Positions 54,822 through 62,077 of a stretch of 64,000 bases of DNA are shown here, one piece after another. Under the pieces are notes generated by a model. It saw only the letters and a list, made by a program, of their open reading frames with translations, had not been told where the DNA came from and ran no database searches. The number at the start of each line of letters is the position of its first letter. Within the stretch, counting starts at the first letter, position 1. The stretch is from Tubulanus polymorphus (taxonomy: Eukaryota > Nemertea > Palaeonemertea > Tubulaniformes > Tubulanidae). A program made the translations under genes and the position numbers. The stretch covers positions 31,650,001-31,714,000 of the forward strand of contig NC_134025.1 in assembly GCF_964204645.1 (NCBI RefSeq), given 5' to 3'.

Positions 54822-57800
54822 ACAGACTCACCGTGGAGTAAGAGAGAGAGAGAGTGAGTGAGACTCACCGCAGAGTAAGTGAGACACAGAGAGTGAGAGA
54901 CAGACTCACCGCGGAGTAAGAGAGAGAGAGAGAGTGAGAGTGAGAGAGTGAGACGGACTCACCGCGGAGTAAGAGAGTGAGACGGACTCACCGCGGAGTA
55001 AGAGAGTGAGACGGACTCACCGCGGAGTAAGAGAGTGAGACAGACTCACCGCGGAGTAAGAGAGAGAGAGAGAGTGAGAGTGAGAGAGTGAGACGGACTC
55101 ACCGCGGAGTAAGAGAGTGAGACGGACTCACCGCGGAGTAAGAGAGTGAGACAGACTCACCGCGGAGACACAGTGAGACACAGAGAGTGAGAGACAGACT
55201 CACCGCAGAGTAAGAGAGAGAGAGAGTGAGAGACAGACTCACCGCGGAGACACAGTGAGACACAGAGAGTGAGAGACAGACTCACCGCAGAGTAAGAGAG
55301 AGAGAGAGTGAGAGACAGACTCACCGCGGAGTAAGAGTGAGAGAGTAGACGGACTCACCGCGGAGTAAGAGAGACACAGAGAGTGAGAGACAGACTCACC
55401 GTGGAGTAAGTGAGACAGAGAGAGAGAAAGGGAGAGGGAGAGGGAGAGTCCTAGCCCTCACTCATGTCCTAGCCCTCACCCCTGTCCCAGCTCCATGGCC
55501 CACTCCTGTCCTAGCCCTTCCTTGTTTCTTCTTGTAACCTGTCAAGATGAAACTAAATATCTAGAACCCTCAGGATACTGAGATACTGTCTCTCCCAGTA
55601 CCCACCTTACTCAATCCCACATTGAACAGTTCTCATTTTAAGACATAGAAATCATGTTTCTGATAAAAATTTGCAAGAAAGCAATTTCATGTAGAGATTG
55701 ATGATTTGTACATCTCATATTGATCATCAGTGTCAACTCTATTTACAGCTTCTCAATTTACAATTTTGTGTGGGTTTTACATTTCCACGTAGGAAGCATT
55801 CGTATGGTTTCAGTCCATGACATTTACTCCTAAAACTGTTTGATTGATTCAATATTCTGGTTTTCAGAAATTGTGTAAAATAGAATTAAAACCCACTTCA
55901 TAAACGTGTTCAAAAACGAATGAGTGGTTTCTGAAACACCGAGTCAAAAACTAAAGTCAGTCTGAAACATTCAATTAATTTTCAATTCTTAATTCTTCTG
56001 GGACTGGTTCCATAGTCATGGCTTAGACTTAAGACCAGTGTAAGACCATGTTAGTTCTATAGCCAATCTAACAACTTAAGATGAGTCTTAAGATTTATGA
56101 CCACTTTTGGACTTAAGCCCTGTCTATGGAACCGGACCCTGGTCTATTCTCCACGTCTGAATGAACAGGAACTGATGAATATTTTGTTTTTATTTTCAGG
56201 TAACGTTAAAGACCGATAATATTCTCGATATTTTAATGGTCGCCAGTGAACTGAGGTTAGATAAACTGAAACAAAATGCTGAGAGTTTCGTTTATGACGC
56301 AATGACCGTTGACAACGCCTGTAACATGATGGATAAAGCTATGAAAATTACAGGTCAGTTTCATTTATTAGAAAGAGGTTTGGGGGGAGAGGGATGAGAG
56401 GGAGGTGGGGAGAGGGAGAGAGGGGATGAGAGTGAGGTGGGGAGAGGAGGGGGGAGGGAGGGGGAGAGAGTGATGGTGTATGAGAGAGAGATATCAAATT
56501 TCAGGTCAAAATTCATAAAATCTGTTCATTATTTTGAATGCTAGTTTTCTGTGTGATTATATTTCAGGACCTGATGGAGATCTGTTTAATCAATGTATGG
56601 AGTTTGTTGAAGAACACGCTGAAGATTGTATTGATTCAGATGGATGGTTACAGATCTCTAAACAAACTCTTTGTAAACTCATTTCATCTGATCATGTGAG
56701 TTCAAAAAACTCTACAATCACAAACTCTTTGAGTTCGCTTTATAGTTTTTACTTCGGCCAGTAGGTGTCAGCACGTGATGGATGGTTTCTATTTAATTTC
56801 TAGTTTTCTGTTGAGGAAGATTTGATTTGGCAATCAGTTTTATCCTGGGCGAAATATCAGGTTGGAATCTCTGAGGAGAGTAAACCTGTCGATTGGAGCG
56901 AGGAAGAGAAGGAGAAAATCAAACAGGTAATTATTGTCATCATTCCTTTCCTCTTCACTTTTGGGTCACTAATCAGGTGACGCAACACCCTCGGTATTTT
57001 GTGGTGCCCAAAAGAAATTGCACTCAAAACTCAATACAATTAAGTCAACTAATTTTGCCCTCAGATATTGCCCGTGAAGTCCTCAGATATTGCCCGTGAA
57101 GTCCTCAGATATTGCCCTCAGATATTGCCCGTGAAGTCCTCAGATATTGCCCGTGAAGCCCTCAGATATTGCCCTCAGATATTGCCCGTGAAGTCCTCAG
57201 ATATTGCCCGTGAAGCCCTCAGATATTGCCCTCAGATATTGCCCGTGAAGTCCTCAGATATTGCCCGTGAAGTCCTCAGATATTGCCCTCAGATATTGCC
57301 CGTGAAGTCCTCAGATATTGCCCGTGAAGCCCTCAGATATTGCCCTCAGATATTGCCCGTGAAGTCCTCAGATATTGCCCTCAGATATTGCCCGTGAAGT
57401 CCTCAGATATTGCCCGTGAAGCCCTCAGATATTGCCCTCAGATATTGCCCGTGAAGTCCTCAGATATTGCCCTCAGATATTGCCCGTGAAGTCCTCAGAT
57501 ATTGCCCTCAGATATTGCCCGTGAAGTCCTCAGATATTGCCCGTGAAGTCCTCAGATATTGCCCGTGAAGTCCTCAGATATTGCCCGTGAAGCCCTCAGA
57601 TATTGCCCATGGATTATAATGGTGTTTATAATGTATATGTTACTCTTGGTTTAAGGTTATGGAAGGAGTTCCGGAACATATTCGATTGTTACAATTAACG
57701 AGTAGTACGTTTGCTGAAGAGGTCGAACCTACCGGACTTATACCCATAGAAACGGCGTTAAAATAGTGAGTAGCTCCCTCTATACTAGTCTCACACTCCC

Positions 57801-60349
57801 TCTACTGGTGAAACTAAACACTAAACAGGTAAAATGATGTTTTGTAGTTACAGATGCGCAGCTGTACCGCATAAATTCCGTAACCTAGACGACCCATTGT
57901 TGATACCACGTACGCCGTTGAATCTGTTTCAAGGAACTCAAATACTGAATAAAAACAATCGCGGTTTACAGAAAAAACTCAATGAATGGTAAAATATCTT
58001 CACCCGATCAGATATTAATGATGTTTTAAAAGATTATAAGATACACAATCCAGAATTAAGAGACTGATTAGGATTAAAAACTCAAGGAAACATTTTCAAA
58101 TTATTTTTATGGGATATTATCTGACTATATTGTGTGTAGGCATGGTAAACTATCGACTAAATGGGAATTATTGTACCGAGCTTCACGAGATGGTTCAACT
58201 GCTGATAGATTTCATCATTTCTGTGATGGATATGCTCCGACTTATATCATCATGAAGGTAAGAATGAAAGTTTTATTTCAATTTTATTGCTATTTGCAAA
58301 TTTTGGGGTTAGTAATCAAAATTTCTAAATTTTAATACAAAAACAGCTTCCGCCATCTATCCATAATAAACGGTACTAAATGTTGTAATACCGATGACTG
58401 TACAGTGCTGCCACGTGGTGGTCAGGTTGTGAACCTAGAACATAACTATAAAACTTTCCTTAAGATATGAAATTTAACCCAATACTGCTGCAAATGCAGA
58501 GAAACATGTTTTATTTGGGGCCTTGTTCTAATTGTTTATAACTACTGGTAATGCACCAGTTAATGCAGATACCAACATCAGCTGCAAAAATCCCACAAAT
58601 TCAAACATTAGGAGCCAGCTCCACAGTCCTGGATCCAGCTCCACAGTCCTGGATCCAGTTCCACAGTCCTGAGTTAAAATCGGTTTTCAGTGTTTAAATT
58701 CCAGAGTCAAATCTTAACTCACAGTTGTGGATTTGGGTCGATGTTAACAACCTGTAATTGAATAAGGTGTGATGTATTATATTTTGTAGGGTAAGAATGG
58801 AAATGTTGCTGGTGGTTTTAGTGATGTCCCGTGGACTAGTTGTGCTCCGGCTAAAGGACTTTATAGATCTTCCTATCAGTAAGTACTCTCTCCTTCTGCA
58901 GTGGAACCACAGTCTCTCATTTACTCTCCTTCTGCAGTGGAACCACAGTCTCTCATTTACTCTCCTTCTGCAGTGGAACCACAGTCTCTCATTTACTCTC
59001 CTTCTGCAGTGGAACCACAGTCTCTCATTTACTCTCCTTCTGCAGTGGAACCACGGTCTCTCATTTACTCTCCTTCTGCAGTGGAACCACAGTCTCTCAT
59101 TTACTCTCCTTCTGCAGTGGAACCACAGTCTCTCATTTACTCTCCTTCTGCAGTGGAACCACAGTCTCTCATTTACTCTCCTTCTGCAGTGGAACCATGG
59201 TCTCTCATTTACTCTCCTTCTGCAGTGGAACCACGGTCTCTCATTTACTCACCTTCTGCAGTGGAACCACAGTCTCTCATTTACTCACCTTCTGCAGTGG
59301 AACCACAGTCTCTCATTTACTCTCCTTCTGCAGTGGAACCACAGTCTCTCATTTACTCTCCTTCTGCAGTGGAACCACGGTCTCTCATTTACTCTCCTTC
59401 TGCAGTGGAACCACAGTCTCTCATTTACTCTCCTTCTGCAGTGGAACCACAGTCTCTCATTTACTCTCCTTCCGCAGTGGAACCACAGTCTCTCATTTAC
59501 TCTCCTTTTGCAGTGGAACCACAGTCTCTCATTTACTCTCCTTCTGCAGTGGAACCACAGTCTCTCATTTACTCTCCTTCTGCAGTGGAACCACAGTCTC
59601 TCATTTACTCTCCTTCTGCAGTGGAACCACAGTCTCTCATTTACTCTCCTTCTGCAGTGGTCGTTAGTTAACTCAATAATTGATACGTATTATTTTTTAG
59701 AGCGTTTCTATTTACACTGATAAATAAACAAGACGTCCCTCCGTCGAAATTCAGAGTTTTACATCATAATTTCGCGACAGTTCATCATCCCAGGTACGTT
59801 TCAGTTAGCCATCAAATAGTGTTAGCCATCAAATAGTGTGAGACATCAAATAGTGTTAGCCATCAAATAGTGTTAGCCATCAAATAATGTTAGCCATCAA
59901 ATAGTGTTAGCCATCAAATGGTAGCTATCAAATGAAATGTTGATTCAAACTAGATTTTGATCAGTATTAGAAATCAGAAATAGAAGATCCATGTCACAGT
60001 CGGTACGATTTCTATCAGAAAGTCAAGACATCATTTAATCTTGTAACTTAAGGCTCTGACACCAATTTATTCAAGTTAGCAAAATTTGTGACTGAATTTA
60101 TTCTTGTTTTGTATTTGTTGAATGTTTATTGTAAATTTTAGATTATTTTTGATTGAATCTAATTGTAGTTATGGACCGATATTTGGAGCTGGTGCCGATT
60201 TATCGATATCTGGTAATTGTTTTACTGGTTGTGAATGTTACACTAATCTACCCCACAGTTACCTCGGAGATCAAGCATCTAATAAACTATTAATGGATTC
60301 GTATTATTTCGATTTGGCCGATTACGAAGTGTTTACCCCGATACGTTGA
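51327..60349 (+). CDS. BTB-BACK-TLDc domain protein, 3' ten exons (5' end missing)
   Basis: Joined exons 51327-51426, 56200-56353, 56568-56695, 56804-56926, 57656-57765, 57848-57988, 58140-58257, 58790-58878, 59701-59793 and 60169-60349 give one open frame of 411 residues. Every intron is GT-AG and every phase matches. Order of domains: second half of a BTB/POZ fold (residues 1 to about 65, with the FQDVLNYIYLGK helix), a BACK-like helical region (about 66-200), a linker with the LLIPRTPLNLF segment, and a TLDc domain (about 252-411) with KWELLYRASRDG, GNVAGGFSDVPWTS and the C-terminal FDLADYEVF block. BTB domains dimerise and can recruit Cullin-3. TLDc domains are known from oxidation-resistance proteins and bind the V-ATPase. 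The combination resembles BTB-BACK-TLDc proteins that are abundant in some fungi and amoebae, and I know no human protein of this plan. The initiator and the first part of the BTB domain were not found. Function unknown; a cytoplasmic adaptor role is inference. Confidence 0.9.
51501..51863. repeat. CT-rich (CTCTCTCC)n tract (intronic)
   Basis: Almost pure pyrimidine on the plus strand, with a longer block repeated twice (near 51580-51700 and 51700-51790). About 75 bp after the first visible exon. Confidence 0.95.
52361..53105. repeat. 61-bp minisatellite, about 12 copies (intronic)
   Basis: Unit contains agcagccctacgccgggt, then aaagggaggctgaatctact, then ccagggggtagggtagtgat. Degenerate extra units continue to about 53170. 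Lies in the intron between exons 51327-51426 and 56200-56353. Confidence 0.93.
53526..53618. mobile_element. Foldback MITE-like element, GGATCC family
   Basis: 93 bp bounded by inverted ends: AGGATCCAATTCCACA at the left and TGTGGAACTGGATCCT at the right. Both arms continue with related sequence (gttgtgaatcagag and ctcaactcaca). Similar ends recur at 33899, 42730, 46880, 49820-49880 and 58611, showing a dispersed family. Lies in the first visible intron of the BTB-BACK-TLDc gene. Confidence 0.65.
53872..54325. repeat. 29-bp minisatellite with higher-order structure (intronic)
   Basis: Unit gaggacagggcatgtggaac + gtgggctgt, about 15 copies. A variant aacttgggctgt unit plus an extra gaggacagg appears twice, near 53980-54010 and 54190-54220, so a longer block was itself duplicated. 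It keeps all three minus frames open; these are not genes. Confidence 0.93.
54714..55440. repeat. Complex GAGA/ggactcaccgcggagtaag array (intronic)
   Basis: Mixed units built of gactcaccgcggagtaag followed by variable runs of agag/gtgag. Irregular lengths, about 725 bp. The core reversed reads CTTACTCCGCGGTGAGTC, which contains another gtgagt. Confidence 0.9.
56001..56140. mobile_element. Foldback MITE-like element, GGTTCCATAG family
   Basis: About 140 bp with inverted ends GGACTGGTTCCATAG and CTATGGAACCGGACC. The interior is also roughly self-complementary (taagaccagtgtaagacc against atttatgaccacttttggac). Related interiors (gaccagtttaag, agccaatcttacaacttatg) occur at 17925-18080, 36830-36930 and 40330-40412. 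It ends 60 bp before the exon at 56200. Confidence 0.55.
56200..56353 (+). CDS. BTB-BACK-TLDc gene exon (BTB end / BACK start)
   Basis: Acceptor tattttcag, donor gtcagt. Encodes VTLKTDNILDILMVASELRL and following residues, the final BTB helices and the start of BACK, in direct continuity with the previous exon across a 4.8-kb intron. Confidence 0.9.
56568..56695 (+). CDS. BTB-BACK-TLDc gene exon (BACK)
   Basis: Acceptor tatatttcag, donor gtgagt. Encodes GPDGDLFNQCMEFVEEHAED and following residues; the helical pattern and a Cys/acidic-rich stretch fit a BACK domain. The open frame runs past the donor into the intron, but the downstream homology requires splicing at 56695. Confidence 0.88.
56804..56926 (+). 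CDS. BTB-BACK-TLDc gene exon (BACK)
   Basis: Acceptor tttctag, donor gtaatt. Encodes 41 residues including EEDLIWQSVLSWAKYQ, the E..iw..vl.Wa signature of BACK domains, followed by a charged segment ending in KIKQ. Confidence 0.9.
57062..57608. repeat. 22/13-bp minisatellite (intronic)
   Basis: Alternation of tcagatattgcccgtgaag + tcc and the shorter tcagatattgccc. Fills most of the intron between exons 56804-56926 and 57656-57765. Confidence 0.93.
57656..57765 (+). CDS. BTB-BACK-TLDc gene exon (end of BACK)
   Basis: Acceptor ggtttaag, donor gtgagt. Encodes VMEGVPEHIRLLQLTSSTF and following residues, matching the helix pair that closes the BACK region in BTB-BACK-TLDc proteins. The acceptor lies just after a 550-bp tandem array. 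Confidence 0.87.
57848..57988 (+). CDS. BTB-BACK-TLDc gene exon (linker)
   Basis: Acceptor ttttgtag, donor gtaaaa (weaker than the others). Encodes the linker between BACK and TLDc, with an LLIPRTP segment and the QILNKNNRGLQKKLNEW helix that leads into TLDc. Confidence 0.87.
58140..58257 (+). CDS. BTB-BACK-TLDc gene exon (TLDc start)
   Basis: Acceptor tgtgtgtag, donor gtaaga. Encodes WELLYRASRDGSTADRFHHF, the most diagnostic TLDc segment, and ends YAPTYIIMK in phase 0. Confidence 0.93.
58611..58740. mobile_element. GGATCC-family MITE-like element with tandemly repeated left end
   Basis: The left end unit (gccagctccacagtcct, then ggatccagctccacagtcct, then ggatccagttccacagtcct) is present three times. 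The right end reads cttaactcacagttgtggat, the inverse of the family end seen at 53526. It lies 50 bp before the exon starting at 58790. Confidence 0.5.
58790..58878 (+). CDS. BTB-BACK-TLDc gene exon (TLDc middle)
   Basis: Acceptor attttgtag, donor gtaagt. Encodes GKNGNVAGGFSDVPWTS and following residues, the glycine-rich TLDc strand and the WTS motif. Its donor sits only about 20 bases before a 760-bp array of acceptor-like repeats. Confidence 0.93.
58890..59657. repeat. 36-bp minisatellite of acceptor-like units (intronic), 21 units
   Basis: Each unit contains tttactctccttctgcag then tggaaccacagtctctca. The pyrimidine tract plus CAG is a textbook 3' splice acceptor, present 22 times at 36-bp spacing (CAG ending from 58901 to 59657). 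The array begins about 12 bases after the gtaagt donor at 58879-58884. Since 36 is a multiple of three, all frames stay open; the resulting long frames are not genes. Confidence 0.95.
59701..59793 (+). CDS. BTB-BACK-TLDc gene exon (TLDc)
   Basis: Acceptor tattttttag, donor gtacgt. Encodes AFLFTLINKQDVPPSKFRVL and following residues, the TLDc 'saFLFsL.n' strand. This acceptor is the one that preserves frame and homology, although 22 acceptor-like sequences precede it. Confidence 0.92.
59806..59932. repeat. 18-19-bp tandem repeat (intronic)
   Basis: About seven copies of gttagccatcaaatagt with small variants, directly after the donor at 59794. Confidence 0.9.
60169..60349 (+). CDS. BTB-BACK-TLDc gene, terminal exon
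   Basis: Acceptor ctaattgtag. Encodes YGPIFGAGADLSISGNC, then an SYLGDQASNKLL stretch, and ends YFDLADYEVFTPIR before a TGA at 60347-60349. The GPiFGaG..l.I...c pattern and the final E.Evf block are standard for the C-terminus of TLDc. Confidence 0.93.
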
Positions 60350-61528
60350 TCATGTGACCACCGACGATACCCCGTGGATCTCGCGAGGATGGCCCGCAGG
60401 CCCCGTAGACCGAGCTGCTCCAAACTGCTCGTCAGAATCTATCGTAAAACTTTTAGTCAAAATCTATCGAATTCTGTTATTTATTTATTAATTTCTATGA
60501 GTGAAATCTTGTAGTATTTCTGTTTTTGTTTTCGATACACTGTATTGTATTGTATCTAATGTTTGATACATTGTAAACATTGTATTAAGTCTTGTACTTT
60601 CCGTCCACTGTTTGTTACATTGTATCCGATGTACATATTTTGTTGCTATGTAGAAATTTTTATATCATTTAATTTCTTTACACTATAAACATGATATGTT
60701 AAAGTGAATGGTGTTTACACAGACTACTCCGATAAAGTTCAAGTAATGTCTATTTATATAAAGACAATATTTGATTATATTTTATCTTATGGACATTTTT
60801 TTAATGAGTTGATAAAATCACTGTTTAAACTTCCTCATTCAAATAGATATCTCTGGTTTATGAGTTCTTTACAAACCAATAATTTATCGATGATTTCAAC
60901 TCTTTGGTTTTTGTTTCATATTGACAAGGAAAAATAGATGCAATTTATAATGAATCATTATCAGATGATATTCTATTGTCTGATGGGTGTAAAATGGAGC
61001 CCTAGATTTATCTGACTCATTCGCTGCTATTGTTGTTACATCCAAACGAGATCAATAATATTTTTACCCACGTTTTTCTGTACAATGCGTATAAATTATT
61101 AACGTCATCTCAAATATTGTAACGATGTAACTGAAATGTGAGATATCACACATTCGTTACATCGTTACGATCGCTATATCTCGATATAACCGTGTGATAT
61201 ATCATATATCAGTACATTCATTCCAAACATTTTTGAGATATTACTCGTAGACATTATCATCAGTCGAGATATTATCATTATCGATATCGATATTTTGTGT
61301 ACATTCCAATGAGATTTATTATGAATATTTTATACACAGCTGAGCACATCTGACTGTATATATTTTCTATATATTTTGATAACTGCCTTTATTGGGCGCT
61401 GCTGTATATTTGATATAGGTGTATATATACACACACCATTTCGGTGATTATTATTAGTAAACCAGATTCTATTTAACCCAGTATTTATTTATTATAAACT
61501 TTTTCCAACTATTTTGTTTCGTATTGAA
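60350..61528 (+). other. 3' UTR of the BTB-BACK-TLDc gene
   Basis: AT-rich sequence between the stop codon and the AATAAA at 61529, with the hairpin at 61119-61168. A 77-codon open frame near 60704 is Leu/Phe-rich and unrecognised; I treat it as chance. Confidence 0.5.
61119..61168. repeat. 50-bp hairpin in the 3' UTR of the BTB-BACK-TLDc gene
   Basis: Thirteen-base perfect arms GTAACGATGTAAC and GTTACATCGTTAC flank an inner TGTGA-GATA-TCACA palindrome, so almost all of the 50 bases can pair. It lies between the stop codon and the candidate poly(A) signal and would be in the mRNA. Confidence 0.6.
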
Positions 61529-61534
61529 AATAAA
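61529..61534 (+). terminator. Candidate poly(A) signal of the BTB-BACK-TLDc gene
   Basis: A canonical AATAAA about 1.2 kb after the stop codon, followed within 25 bases by a GT/T-rich stretch (gttgttttatttat). It would end the transcript some 400 bp before the KLF start codon. Confidence 0.55.
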
Positions 61535-61599
61535 CGTCTGATTTCTATAAAGTTGTTTTATTTATATATATTTCTCCTGGAAGTCTGTGACCTCTCCTG

Positions 61600-61975
61600 G
61601 TGAGACCTCTCTGTTGTTGAATTCGCAGTATTTTGACAGATCGTTAACTCCACGTGCTCGATGTTTACAACTACAGATATATTTAGTAACATTATGCCTG
61701 GGTCAATGTCTAATCCAATCAAAATTCACTTCCGTCGCACGCTTACGAGCTCGCTGATTGGCTATCGCGGATAGACCGGTATAGTAGACGCGCTATGATT
61801 GGATGTTGTATGGTAGTAGTGTATGATACAGTAACGGGGTGCCCATGGCTGCCAGTACTGAATACCGGCACCTCTCACCGCGGTACTGTGGTGACTAGAG
61901 GTTGTATTACCGGTATTACAGGCTGATATATGTATGGATGATAAAACGGACTGCAACAGGCAGGACACCGCCGCC
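61600..61975 (+). promoter_or_regulatory. Probable KLF6/7 promoter and 5' UTR
   Basis: Three CCAAT boxes lie in the expected place upstream of the KLF exon: CCAAT at 61715-61719 and the reverse form ATTGG at 61757-61761 and 61798-61802. They are spaced about 41-42 bp apart, a spacing common in NF-Y-driven TATA-less promoters. The downstream part is relatively GC-rich, with CCGCGG near 61878. No TATA box was seen. The start site is unknown. Confidence 0.45.
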
Positions 61976-62077
61976 ATGGATGTATTACCGAGCGGAAATA
62001 TATTCCGTGAATTACAAGTCGTTCATGATACGGGATTCTTCTCTTCGCAAGCATCGTTAGAGGATCACTGGCAACAG
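61976..62077 (+). CDS. klf6/7: KLF6/KLF7-type Kruppel-like factor, coding exon 1
   Basis: The 34 codons begin [10 protein letters not shown] and end SLEDHWQQ. They match position by position the 34-residue first coding exon of vertebrate KLF6 and KLF7, including the LQ.VH.TG.FS core and the terminal WQQ. KLF6/7 are nuclear transcription factors with an acidic N-terminal activation region, encoded in part here, and three C2H2 zinc fingers that bind GC-rich promoters. The fingers would lie in exons beyond the window; I found none before 64000. The start is set by homology and by a perfect Kozak context (GCCGCCATGG). An in-frame ATG at 61934 would add 14 residues without family support. The exon ends CAACAG followed by GCAAGT, so the donor appears to be GC rather than GT. 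Confidence 0.9.

Noticed and set aside
58797-59720. Long open frames of about 150-300 codons through the 36-bp array
   Set aside because: The unit length is a multiple of three, so all frames stay open. They overlap a true TLDc exon in another frame and consist only of the repeat.
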